Of a stretch of 64,000 nucleotides of DNA, positions 45,868 through 56,720 are shown piece after piece (position 1 is the stretch's first letter; the number at the start of each line of letters is the position of its first letter). The notes under the pieces were generated by a model. The model ran no database searches and was not told the origin of the DNA. It was given only the letters and a program-made list of their open reading frames with translations. The stretch comes from Marsupella aquatica. Lineage: Eukaryota > Marchantiophyta. The DNA lies in NCBI GenBank assembly GCA_973895155.1, contig OZ316891.1, positions 1,984,001 to 2,048,000 of the forward strand, read 5' to 3'. The position numbers were made by a program, and so were the translations under genes.

Positions 45868-47351
45868 ATGGCCTCGTGCTCATCGGAGTGGTCATCTGAT
45901 GATCGCTATGATGGAGGTGCACATCACCGAGACAGGTACCGCTCTCATGATAGGGGGAGGGAGAGGAGGAGGGAGCACTCACCTGCGAGGTCGAGATACC
46001 ACTCAGTCGAGAGGAGGAGGGACTTATCATCTGATAGGAGCAGGCACCATTCGTCTGAGAGGAGTTGGGATCAGTCTTCAGATAGGGAGTACCGATCTAG
46101 GGATCATCGACATCGGGAGCGACGAAGGCATAGGAGGTCCCATCGATAGTCCCACCGCCACCGCCGGTCCAGGTCTCCCTCTGATGACCACACACCCCGA
46201 CACCGATCACCCATGCCGGAGGATGAGGATAGGTTTGGAGAGGCCATGGCTGCCCTTCAGGGGATTGGCCCAGTCCGAAAGATGCCCTGCCCATGTAGTA
46301 GATGCAAGGGCGTCGTCTCCCACGAGAGGACCACTGTCCTTAGCCATTTAGGCCTCCACGGCCGTTACGTACCCCCGACACATCAGGTAATTCATAAACC
46401 TTTATTGACACTATTCAATTCATTAAGTCCTTATTTTTGAATATAACATGTTTGGGTTTCTTGAGTTTCTTGAGTGTTTAGTTGGAATGGTTTTTTCCCT
46501 GATTTCTGAAGTTCTCTTGTTCACATGTGAAACAGATTTTGTGTGTGGTCTCTCCGCCCTTGGACCACATGAGACAGGTTGCACGTCGCGCGCTCACAGC
46601 ACTAGTTCCCCCATCAGCACTCGATGCCACGTTAAGGGCAATAGACCGTGTTTTTGATAGGAGGAGGAGGGTCATTCGGAGTCACCCTATTGAGAGGGGA
46701 GTAGAGGTCACCACTAGACCTCGGTCCATTACGTCTCGTACCCCTAGGACGGTGCCGCCACACTGTCCTTTTCTTGATGCCTCTTTTTCCCGAGCACCAA
46801 GAGAGTTAAGAGGGAGAGCCTTGGACATCATAAAGGACTCATTCCCAACCCAGTTTGGCCTCCCTATGGTCCTGCTTGTTCGGGAGCCTATTGTAGTTTG
46901 GGATAGGCCATGGGTCCTCCTCCCATCCACATTGGGAGACGACGTAGGTCTTGGATTATTTGCACTTGTGGATATTGTGGTGCCGGAAGGTTGTGCACCT
47001 GAGGACCTGCCCGAGTTGATTCCATTTTATGGGCCAAAGTATTCGGCCCATAGATGGCGTATCTTGTCTCGCCAATGCCCAACCTTTGGTCGGTATGGCA
47101 TGTCACTAAAGTTGGACCCTAGGTATACTCAGATGGATGGTTACTCCCCTCGTACTGGAAACTTGGCGGGTTACATCAATAGCACAGTGGGGTGTCGGCG
47201 TTTGGGGTTCCGCCCCAACGCTGAGTGGCATGAGTACCATGACCAGAGTCACCCTCGTTTGCCCTTGGGATGCAGTCACTACATCCTGACACATGCCACC
47301 CACACCATTCGAGCAGGGGATGAGATATTTGTAGACTATGATTGGCATTGA
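45868..47351 (+). CDS. CACTA-2 SET-domain-like protein with RS-rich and Cys/His N-terminus
   Basis: Exon 1 (45868-46386) starts MASCSSEWSSDDRYD. It has an RS/RD-rich stretch with an in-frame TAG at 46147-46149, then a MPCPCSRCKG...LSHLGLHGRY block resembling the Cys/His transposase-associated domain (PF13963 type) usually found at tnp2 N-termini. A GT donor at 46387 and AG before 46578 join in phase to exon 2 (46578-47351). Exon 2 carries SET landmarks: VGLGLFALVDIVV, IPFYGPKY, NLAGYINSTVG, AEWHEY and, at the end, TIRAGDEIFVDYDWH, keeping the DY tyrosine. As in CACTA-1, NHS is changed to NST. Expected role is methyl transfer or, if inactive, protein binding. TAG could truncate the protein or translation could start downstream at 46213. 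Confidence 0.65.
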
Positions 47352-47493
47352 AGATTATATATGTTATTGATCACTTATTCATTACTCAGAGTGAGACTTA
47401 TATTGGATTCTTTGACCTTCATTACCTCATGCACTATTGGGAACACATTGTCTAATTTGGGGATGACCTTATCTAATATTGACGTCTTGCATA

Positions 47494-50400
47494 GGATGGT
47501 CCAAATATAACACCTACACCTCATCCATCGATGATGACGGAGTCAGCCCATTCGTTCCACATGCGAGCCACATTATCTTTTTCTGACGACGAAGATGTTG
47601 AGAGTGATCATGTGCATGAGGACGAGGATGTGGACGAGGATGTGAATGAGTACCATGATGCACATGATGACGATTTTGATGAAGATGTAGAGGATGATAT
47701 GGATGCACCTATTCTTGAAGAGGATGCTTTTGCGCACCTTGTGGACATCCACTTTGGACCTCATGTACCTGAGGGTGACCCTCCTGTCATGGAACTAGAC
47801 AAAGATGATTGGGACCAATTGGAAACTGAATCCAGGACTCCGCTATTCCAGGGTTCCCCGACCTCACGGTACATTTCTCTGAGGTGCTATTATAGTTTTT
47901 CTACTGTAATGTTGCTTAAGGGTGTGCATAAACCCTAAGTCCCCAATTGGACCATCCTCAATGGCATGCCTTAAACTAATTAAAAAGCTGGTTTCTTTGT
48001 GGTTTTCAATGCAAATGCAGGTTGGGAGCCACACTCTTGATGTTGAATTTACAGGGGGTTTTCAATGGATCAGATGTCCATACAGATGCACTCTTTGCGT
48101 TGTTCCACAACAAACTCTTGCCTCAACCTAACAACCTTCCAGGAAGTGTGAGGGAGGCTAAGAAGTTGTTATCATCTATCGGACTGGCGTTAGAGACTAT
48201 ACATATGTGCCCTCATGGGTGCATCTTGTATAGAGGACCGTACTTGGACCTCACCCATTGCCCAATTGAGCGATGTGGCCTTCCACGGTATCGTCCTGAT
48301 ACCATTGGAGACAAGATTGCTGAGAAGGTAATGACGTCCTCTCTGTACCACATCTGTATTTTAGTAATTTTTTACGTACTTTACGGCATTTTGTGTCCCT
48401 TAACGTTGCCCTCGTGAGTAGTACGTCTTTCAACTAGAAGTAAATAACCCTAACGTCTCCCTTGTGATTTTTACGTCTTTCCATACGATGTTTTTTAGTC
48501 CAACGTCGATTTTTGCAACGTAAAAGTTTAGAGAACGTAGATCTGCTCAACATGAAACTATAACGTCGTTCTGGACAATGTTCACTTTTAGGATACGTAG
48601 TTATGTTCAATACAGAAGTAATACGTCGTATTGAACATTGTAAAGATTTTTGGAACGTAGTTATCGTCAACGTATTTGTGATGTTAACGACGAAATGCCG
48701 CCTCATGGTTGTTGTACATTTCAGGTACTGAGGTATTTTCCAATCACACCCCGATTGCAGCATCTATACCGGCGAAGACACCTATCCTCCCTACAGACTT
48801 GGCATGCCGAGACCAAATCCCCAGCAGGGATAATGCGGTATCACCAAGATAGTCCAGCATGGAAGCACATTGATGCCACATGGCCAGATTTTGCTGCAGA
48901 GCCACGGAACGTTCGGTTGGGGTTGGCCATAGATGGGGTAAACCCATACAAGCAGCGACGGAAACCAAAGTCCATTTGGCCAGTTCTTTTGATAAATCAG
49001 AACATCCCTCCATGGTTGGCGATGAAAAAAGGTCATGTTCTCCTCCTAGCTATCATTCCCGGTCCCGAGGCTTGCAAGAATCCAGATGTTTGCTTGGCCC
49101 CAGCTTATGAAGAGCTACATGACTTGTGGGAAATTGGGGCTCCAACAACAGATGTCACCCGTGCACCGGACAATGGGAGGACATTCAACATGAGAGTCAT
49201 GATCACCCATTGCACCACTGATGGGCCCGGTAATTCAAAAACCTTACAAAATGTGATTATATTGTGCTAAATGACTTTATGTCTTCATTTGGCTTCTTTT
49301 ATTGTGGGAATATGATGGGGTTTCCTTGGCAGGCATGGGCACAATATCAGGCTTGAAGGTGGCTGGGTACTCAGGTTGCCCTTCATGTGGCCCTGAGTTG
49401 CATGGGAGGTACTCAGTACTATTGCACAAAACCACATATGAGGGCTGCAGGATGAGATTGTCAATGGATGACCCCATGCGATGTAACACAAGACATTGGG
49501 CACAGACTGAGTTAAGACCATGTCCTAATGCGCCTTCAGCAGAAGCTCAAATTCAAATGGCAGAGATGGTGGAGGCTAAGCTGCTGAAACCCAAAGATTG
49601 TGGAGTAAACCGACGCTCAGCATTGTGGGACTTGCCTTATTGGAGGGTAGGTACAATACACCTATCAAATGTTGTGTATAGATTTTTTCATCAACTCTCA
49701 TAATGCTAGAGTTTTTCACTTGATTACCATGTTGTGCAAGCAGATGCTCAAGATCCGGTGGCTACTGGACCCCATGCACATTGAAGTGAATGTCGCAAAG
49801 AATTTGGTGAAGCACATGTATGGTGAGAATGATACTCGTGGAGTTCGTGTGGATGCAAAGAATGTAGGAGTTGTGAAGAGCTGTTGGATATCAGGTACAT
49901 GATAAAACATCGATCAACCCTTAATTTGTAAGAAGTTGCCCGGATTTGCCTGAAACCCCAAACCCTAACAAGTTGATTATCTTTAATTATTGGACAGCAC
50001 GTACTGGGGTGACACCACCAGCCCCTTGGATTTTGCCTCGAGACATTCTGAAGGATGTGAATGGGATGATTTGTGAGATGAAGTTCCCGAGCCATTACGG
50101 AGCTGGATTCCGTGGGTGCACAACGAGGAATGAGTACATCCCCCCGATAGGGTTGAAGTCCCACGATTATCACAAGTTGATACAGCATGTGCTCCCTGCA
50201 GTGTTGCGTTGTTGCGATGATTCTAGAGAGCGCCACCTACTCCGACTCACAGTGTACGAGTTGTGCTCCATTTTCAGGTTGGAAATATCTTACTCGTGGA
50301 TTTTGTGGTGTTATGGGACCATAAATTTATGGTGTCTCAAACGACATTCTAGAGAGGATACGTAGTCTCTTAATACTTTACGTCATCTATAACTAGGTAA

Positions 50401-51674
50401 CGTAAAAATACGACTCCACATACGACGTATTCAAGGTCGTATAAGTCACCCCTCTTCAGGAACGTCCTGCAGAGCGACGTTTGTAGGAATCTTAGTAGAG
50501 GGAATGTTAGTAGGCATTGAATTGGTAACCATCTTAGCCCACTTTCAGATTGGGCGGTGATATTTATTCCTGTCATGTTTTTGAGTGCCTCATAGGTGGG
50601 TATGTGCCAAGGAGATCAAGGAGTCAGAGATTCCTTTGATGAGGGAGAGGACGGCGCAAGTGATGTGAAATTTGGAGCGAGTGTTCCCCCCAGCACTGTT
50701 TGACATGCAAATGCATTTGCTATGTCACCTGGTGGATGAAGTTGCCATTGCAGGCCCAGTCCATGCCCGATGGATGTATTGGGTTGAGCGATATATGAAG
50801 GTGCTCAAGGGTTGGGTGCGTCAACCCGCTCGACCTGAGGGAAGTATGGCAACAGGGTTCATTATGTCAGAGTGTCTTTTCTATTCCGGGGGGGTGATAG
50901 GGAGTTTGGATAGCAAAGCTCCCACAACTTGGGAAGAGGCACAAGATGATGACAATGGTGGGCTGCGATTGATGGGTGCGGCCAAGAAGCGATCATTGGA
51001 TGATGACATCTTTCGTCGACAGATCCATAATTATGTGTTGGGGAATCGACCGGAGATGTCTGATTGGAGGGAGATGTATAGGTATGGTACTCTAAAATTT
51101 TAATCGATTGTGAATTGGATTTGAGAAGGCTACAAATCTCTAACAATCTTGTGACAACGTATTTGGCAGTGCATGGTTGGAGCTTCAAGTGGGAGTTGCG
51201 CAAGCAGGTCGTGGCATTGCATCATTTCGTGTCTGGGCTTTGGAGCGCATGGAGAGGCTCTTGGCTGTGCATGGGTCTACATCCATTCCCATTGATGTAC
51301 AAAACATCATTAGAGGGCCAGGGATGCGGGCCACGACTCATACACACATGTATGAGTCAGGGCATCACTTTCGGACTTGGAGGACAGACCATATGAAGAA
51401 GAGTACTTGTAACTCTGGAATCTTCATGATGACTGATGTAGATGATGTAGAGGTTCCTTATTGTGGGACAGTTGTGGACATTTTAGATGTTCATTTTGGG
51501 TCATTTGTCACCACTGTACTAGAGGTGAGGTGGCACAAGTCGATCATGTCACCCCCAGCGAGAGCTACGATGGTTGCGGATGAGTGTGGTTTTTATCGCG
51601 TGGACACAACCCGAGTTGCACCCACAGGGACTGAGTTTAGTGAGACCATAGTTTTTCCTAGCCAGGTGGATTAG
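47494..51674 (+). CDS. tnp2-family CACTA transposase (CACTA-2), eight exons, one stop codon
   Basis: Exons 47494-47868, 48021-48327, 48725-49229, 49333-49646, 49744-49894, 49998-50277, 50596-51081 and 51170-51674 all join in phase at GT-AG sites. An Asp/Glu-rich N-terminus precedes the tnp2 core (HMCPHGCILYRGPY, YFPITPRLQHLYR, WPDFAAEPRNVRLGLAIDGV, NQNIPPWLAMKK, AIIPGPEACKNPD). It continues CPSCGPELHG, IRWLLDPMHIEVNVAKNLV and a DUF4218-like block (MHLLCHLVDEVAIAGPVHAR, WMYWVERYMKVLKGWVR, RPEGSMATGF). The last exon is DUF4216-like. An in-frame TGA at 50665-50667 is the only break. Same architecture as CACTA-1 tnp2 but with five more introns. The first in-frame ATG is at 47531. Confidence 0.88.
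48360..48700. repeat. CACTA-2 motif cluster inside a tnp2 intron
   Basis: The intron 48328-48724 holds about ten ACGTCGT/AACGTAG-type motifs. A second cluster lies in the intron 50278-50595 (about 50360-50480). Confidence 0.75.
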
Positions 51675-51959
51675 TGCATTATGGTTCCGATGCAGACCAT
51701 GAGAGGATGGTCCATTGTCATACCAATTTTCCCTCGGCGAAGGAAGGGCTTCATGGCATCTGTCCTTGCAGACGATGCGGACTGACACTATCCTTCACAC
51801 CCTCCATTTATATGTATTGGCTATGCCCACCTTCCACATATATATTGACATATGTTTCGACGTTTGAGATCTGGCAAACTGGAGGGAGAGTTGTGCAAAG
51901 TTTCTTCTTTCCTCACTTTATAGCTAAGAACACATTAAAAAGCATTAAACCTCGGCCTT

Positions 51960-53491
51960 CGAACAACCTTCAATGGGTCCTAGCACGTAAACCCTTATCA
52001 CGTAGGCCAATTGACACTTCGAACTTATTAACGTCAACTTCAACGTCATTAGACAATCAAAGGTCCCTTATACCCATAATGAAGACGTTAATCTATAGTT
52101 ACGTCGTAGATACGTTGTACAAACGACGTATACATAGTACGTCCTTGGTTTACCTCGTAGTAGACGACATAGATTGTGTTACCGTGTCTTAAACGACGTA
52201 AACGTTTATTTAACCATTCTTCTGATGACGTTCAAAGTTTCAATCGACGTTACTCACAAAACACATTACAAATATAAATTGCCTGGGAGGGACTTTTTAT
52301 TCATGCGCTCAAAAACATACAACGTGCACATAAGGCATGAGTCTGACTCCAGTCTAAACTGATTCCAATCCTAGGCAAATGATGCTCCTCCGTCTCCAGC
52401 TGACCTTGGCACTAGTGTAGCTTAAGGGGTCCCTTCACCAGACCAGTAGTACTCCTCATCTGCCTTCCTCTTTTTGTACGAATCATGCCTATTGCTGGCG
52501 TTCCATTTCTTGCGGACCACTGCTTCACCAACCTTCAGCCTTTCAGCCTCAATCTCAGCTGCACAGCTTTCCTTGTAGTCATACATCACAATATCAAGTT
52601 TAGTCGGTGACAACTGACATTTAGCCAACTTTGGTGGACAAGCCTCACCATCATCATCCTTGGGCGTATCGTCCAGCATCAAATCGTCCCCTGGATGCAG
52701 CAAAAACTCTTCTGGGTCCAACTCCTTATTGCCCAGAATGGAGTACTGTACCCAACAAATCGAGATGAAATGCACGGACTCTGCAAAGTGCTCGATCAAT
52801 CCAGGATAGTCACTGAAGTGCTCTGTGACTTGTTTCCAGGTATTGGCAAGCAAGTATTCCGTCTTTGAGTTACAAAACTTGTCTATCACACCTCCACGAC
52901 AAAAAAAGCCACGAACAGTCTTGTCTTCTTCACCTAGCGGAAGAAAACAACAGTGGACATCCTTGAATATCTTACGTACCATAGCTAAAGACTTTCAATC
53001 TCACTCTGCAAATTCTGTGCACTATCGTACCCGTAGGACATCTGAAATCACGAATGACCTGTGCAGTGAGGTCCCAGTAGCCTTGCCCCAAAAACTCCCG
53101 CAAAAAACCTTACGCATGCCAATTGGATTCCATTAACGTCGTTTCCCACATTGGTCATATACGTCTAACATCGCCCAACATCCATTATACGTCGTCATAG
53201 CATAGTATCCGTTATAGCCACGTCAAAAACGACGTACATCTATACGTCGACCCAACCCTATTCTGCTACACCGTCTGGGACGACGTCTACATGTTTGCCT
53301 CGTTATAAAAGACGTAAATAGCCCTATTGGGAGATACGTTAAATTAAAGACCCTCTAGACGACGTAAAATGGGAAGGAAAGTCAAATGGGTAAACCCATT
53401 TTGGGTTACGACGTAGAGGGAGATGTACTGGGGAGTAACGTCGTGTCACATGACGCGAAAGGAAGTCACGACGTAGTGAAATGTAGTTGTG
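51960..53491. repeat. Right subterminal region of CACTA-2
   Basis: ACGTCGT-type motifs at 51985-52250 and 53130-53475, on either side of the minus-strand ORF at 52422-52982, ending at the GTAGTTGTG terminus. Confidence 0.8.
52422..52982 (-). CDS. Orphan ORF in the right arm of CACTA-2
   Basis: 186 codons from ATG (52982, MVRKIFKDVHCCFLPLGEED) to stop. The N-terminal half is globular-looking with Cys and Trp (NTWKQVTEHFSDYPGLIEHF, ISICWVQYSI). The middle is acidic (DDTPKDDDGEACPP) and the C-terminus basic (VVRKKWNASNRHDSYKKRK). No domain recognised. It is transcribed toward tnp2. It lies between two motif clusters, where transposons of this class often carry captured or accessory genes. Upstream exons are possible but not defined. 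Confidence 0.5.
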   Translation of the reverse strand: MVRKIFKDVHCCFLPLGEEDKTVRGFFCRGGVIDKFCNSKTEYLLANTWKQVTEHFSDYPGLIEHFAESVHFISICWVQYSILGNKELDPEEFLLHPGDDLMLDDTPKDDDGEACPPKLAKCQLSPTKLDIVMYDYKESCAAEIEAERLKVGEAVVRKKWNASNRHDSYKKRKADEEYYWSGEGTP

Positions 53492-54722
53492 GGTTAAATA
53501 CACAACCCTCGGTGTATTCAAGTCACTTAATGATATTCTCCATTGTAGAGAGGAAGTAAAAGGGGAAGGGGTGTATCAGCGGTGCCCCCAAAACCAGTAG
53601 CAGCACCAGCACCGACAAGCAACCCCTCCCAGGTATGTCTTGATGTACCAGGCTAATTTCCTTATCAAACTGCTTTGCAGGGAGTGAATACACAACCCTC
53701 ACTGTCTTCTATGTCAATTAATAATTTTGTTCATTGTAGGGAGGAAGACAAAGGGGAAGGGATGTGTCAGCAATGTCCTCAGCACCAGTGGCACTAGCAA
53801 TCCCAGTACCAGCTACCAACCCCTCCAAGGTACGCCTTTGTGTCTTAGGCCACATAATTGAATTCCTTCTCATCAGCGGCGTCCAATTGTTGAGTAATGT
53901 GAATACCTCTTTGTCAATGTATTTTGATGTTGCTTTGGATTGTAGGAAGGGCAACAACGGGAAAAGGCAAGCAAAAGGCGAAAAGGAAAGGGAAATTTGG
54001 TGGAGCAATCCCTTGCACCTGCCCCAACCCCTATCCCAACAAATGAACACTCAGCCCCTGTCCCTGTAACAACACCAACACATGCACCTGCCGGTATCCC
54101 TGGACCACCACTAGCACATGCCCCTACACCAGGACCAGCAGAAGCACCAGCCCCTATACCAGTGCCAACACCAGGCCCTGCACCGGCTACGAACTCCTCA
54201 CAGGTGCAGCAGCAAAATTCCTCTGCTTCATTGTGGAATGTGAATACCTCTTTGTCCATGTATTCTAATGTCTTTGTGGGTTGTAGGTACCACAAGGAGG
54301 AGCTGCTTTGTCCTTAGTACCTGTTCTTGTCTCAAGGAAGAGGAAGGAGGCCTCTAAATCAAGCAAGGGTATGAGCCAGGCATTGCAAGTTGTTCCTCTA
54401 TTGGCAGTCAACCCCAAAACAAAAGTTGTGTTTTTGCACCCCGAAGATGATGACTTAGCAACATCAGAAGTTGAAGACAGAGTGAGAGGCAAGCCAAAGC
54501 GAAGTAAAATTGCGACAAGTAGAGGGGGGGCAAGGGAGAGGAAGAGGAGCACAGTCTTCTACTCAACCAACTCCCTTGCATGAAATCCAGCTAGATGATG
54601 GTGACAATGTAGACACATTTGGGCCATCACAACTTTTGCATGACTCCCAAATGACTGCTTCACAAGATACATTCAGGGAGGTTATTGACCAACTCCCGCA
54701 CCCTTCCCAGTATGCTGACTGA
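53492..54722 (+). pseudogene. Right half of the Mutator-like element's multi-exon gene
   Basis: Continues the gene broken at 42438. Exons 53549-53632, 53740-53829 and 53946-54203 each start GGAAG/AGGAAG..AAAAGGGGAAGG-like and end in Pro/Ala-rich sequence. The introns repeat the text GTGAATAC..C..TGTC..T..TTG TAG. This shows serial duplication of one exon-intron unit. The last exon (54287-54722) is basic then acidic (PKTKVVFLHPEDDDL, then HEIQLDDGDNVDTFGPSQLL). An AATAAA lies at about 54907. Function unknown. Confidence 0.6.
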
Positions 54723-54992
54723 GCGTGGACACCCTTCCCGTGTGGTACTAAGCCATTTTTGTGGTAGCTTCAATGGTCTTTAGATGCAATGTAGCTTGAG
54801 GTAGCTTCAAATACAATGTAGCTTCATTGGAAGGCAAGGAGGCCCATGATACATCTACACTGCAAGGTCACAACTCGACTTGCAACTTGTACTGGAAACA
54901 TTTATGAATAAAAAGCAAGTTGCATTCACTGTGTTCTGATGTATAAAAGTTATTCATTCTGCTGGATACTACCTTCAGTTTGCACCTTCAGT

Positions 54993-55720
54993 TTTGGAAG
55001 ACATTGTCCACATTGTCGACAGGATATTTCGCTTGAAGAAGCCATTTGAGCAGGGGTAAATGACCGTGGATGTTGTGGGTTTTGGAAGACATTGTCCATA
55101 TAGTCTTCGCACCACACTTAGCCATTTTTCCAATGATAGGATATTTTGCTTGAAGAAGCCATTTGAGCAGGGGTAAATGGTGGATGTTGTGAGTTTTGGA
55201 AGACATTGTCCATATAGTCTTCGCACCACACTTAGCCATTTTTCCAACGACAGGATATTTTGCTTGAAGAAGCCATTTGAGCAGGGGTAAATGGTGGATG
55301 TTGTGAGTTTTGGAAGACATTGTCCATATAGTCTTCGCACCACACTTAGCCATTTTTCCAACGACAGGATATTTTGCTTGAAGAAGCCATTTGAGCAGGG
55401 GTAAATGGTGGATGTTGTGAGTTTTGGAAGACATTGTCCATATAGTCTTCGCACCACACTTAGCCATTTTTCCAACGATAGGATATTTTGCTTGAAGAAG
55501 CCATTTGAGCAGGGGTAAATGGTGGATGTTGTGAGTTTTGGAAGACATTGTCCATATAGTCTTCGCACCACACTTAGCCATTTTTCCAATGACAGGATAT
55601 TTCGCTTGAAGAAGCCATTTGAGCAGGGGTAAATGGTGGATGTTGTGAGTTTTGGAAGACATTGTCCATATAGTCTTCGCACCACACTTAGCCATTTTCC
55701 AACGGCAGGATATTCGATTC
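54993..55720. repeat. 114-bp minisatellite, about six copies
   Basis: Units starting GGAAGACATTGTCCATATAG occur at 55084, 55198, 55312, 55426, 55540 and 55654, exactly 114 bp apart and almost identical, with a shorter 91-bp copy before (54993) and decay after 55690. As 114 is a multiple of three, two minus-strand frames stay open over 230-245 codons. I regard these as artefacts of the period, not genes. Confidence 0.95.
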
Positions 55721-55942
55721 TGCTTCAAGAAGAAATTTGAGCGGGGGTACGTAAATGGCCAACACTAGTGGTTTCACACAAGATGCACATGACAACTGCA
55801 AAATAGTTTCAAAATTTGTAGAACATCTCTAAATTGTTGGAGTACAATGCTGTTGCAGACTTCAATGTCTGCAACTAAATCAAAATTGCAATTGCTACTT
55901 CCTGTGAGCTATTATTTGAACTTCTTACCACTGTGGTGTAAA

Positions 55943-56632
55943 CTAAGTCAAGAGCTCATTGCTACAAAATACTTCCCCACAACAGGTGCACCTAAATACT
56001 TCATGCCCAGACTCATCTACTCCCAGCAACTCAACATTAACTCTATGACCATCTGCTTTGATAGGAGCCCTCCATTGTGCACCCATTGCACTAAATTGTC
56101 GTTGAAGCCATGCCTCCGCCTCAGAATGGGACCTAAAAGACTTGTGACTAGCTCCACTGAATCCGCTCACCTGACATTCTGCCTCCTCCCAAGTACAATA
56201 TATTCCAGGACTGCGCCCCCTAGCAATGGCATACCATTTCTTCTTTGAGGTAGAGCCTAGATCACAATTGTATGGAAGAGCAATTGACTTAGAGCGAGAG
56301 GACAAAGTCTGTGATTGTAATTTCACCCTTGTGGCAGGCTGAGTTTGCGCAACGTCAACCAATTGTGCTTGTGAGGCTGACAAAGATGGACCTGCATTAG
56401 CACCCTGGCGCCGAGCCAATACAGGTTTTGGTGGCCCAACAACAGCCACTACAGGGGAATCGTGACCCTCTGATTTTGATGGCGCTGTACTTTGAGCAAG
56501 GGGAGGCAGCCTATCTCGATTCCACACTGAAGACAAACACAAAATCCGTTCCAACATGCGATGGAGGAAGAAGAGTAGTGCACTCAAACCTGCAAATACG
56601 GTCCATATGGCGAACCCCAATGCCCAAAACAA
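55943..56632 (-). CDS. ORF with RNase H1-type hybrid-binding domain
   Basis: Frame of up to 229 codons without a clear ATG at its start. An AG acceptor at about 56592 or the Met of MLERILCLSSVW may define the beginning. A Ser/Pro/Gln-rich linker leads to residues about 133-180: WYAIARGRSPGIYCTWEEAE and SGFSGASHKSFRSHSEAEAW. This matches the small domain at the N-terminus of eukaryotic RNase H1, also found in caulimovirus transactivators, which binds RNA-DNA hybrids or double-stranded RNA. No catalytic RNase H follows. The C-terminus has a cysteine cluster (CTCCGEVFC). It sits inside the Mutator-like element on the same strand as, and downstream of, the transposase. Confidence 0.7.
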   Translation of the reverse strand: MFWALGFAIWTVFAGLSALLFFLHRMLERILCLSSVWNRDRLPPLAQSTAPSKSEGHDSPVVAVVGPPKPVLARRQGANAGPSLSASQAQLVDVAQTQPATRVKLQSQTLSSRSKSIALPYNCDLGSTSKKKWYAIARGRSPGIYCTWEEAECQVSGFSGASHKSFRSHSEAEAWLQRQFSAMGAQWRAPIKADGHRVNVELLGVDESGHEVFRCTCCGEVFCSNELLT

Positions 56633-56720
56633 CTAAACTACAAAACCAACACTGCCTTCGTTGAACTTTGCCATTGCCAAATGGCAATCCTATCCTTGGC
56701 GCTCTCGTTGTCGCTCTCAT

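Larger units (their letters stand above)
42439..53491 (+). mobile_element. CACTA-2: CACTA-type transposon (CACAA ends) with SET-like and tnp2 genes
   Basis: 11,053 bp with ends CACAACTACATTT... and ...AAATGTAGTTGTG (13-bp inverted repeat) and target duplication GGT (42436-42438, 53492-53494). The host repeat at 53690 (TTTGCAGGGAGTGAATACACAACCC) shows what the empty site looked like: the flanks here join as TTTGCAGGGGT plus TAAATACACAACCC. Layout: left ACGTCGT array; minus-strand Arg/Ser-rich gene; plus-strand SET-like gene; plus-strand eight-exon tnp2; minus-strand orphan ORF; right array. One stop in tnp2 and one in the SET gene leader exon. Confidence 0.92.

Noticed and set aside
47514-47764. 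His-rich minus-strand frames
   Set aside because: Shadows of the Asp/Glu-rich N-terminus of the CACTA-2 tnp2 gene.
54975-55728. Two long minus-strand frames of 236 and 246 codons with perfect internal repeats
   Set aside because: They exist because the 114-bp satellite period is divisible by three; no start context or domain, and both frames are equally open.
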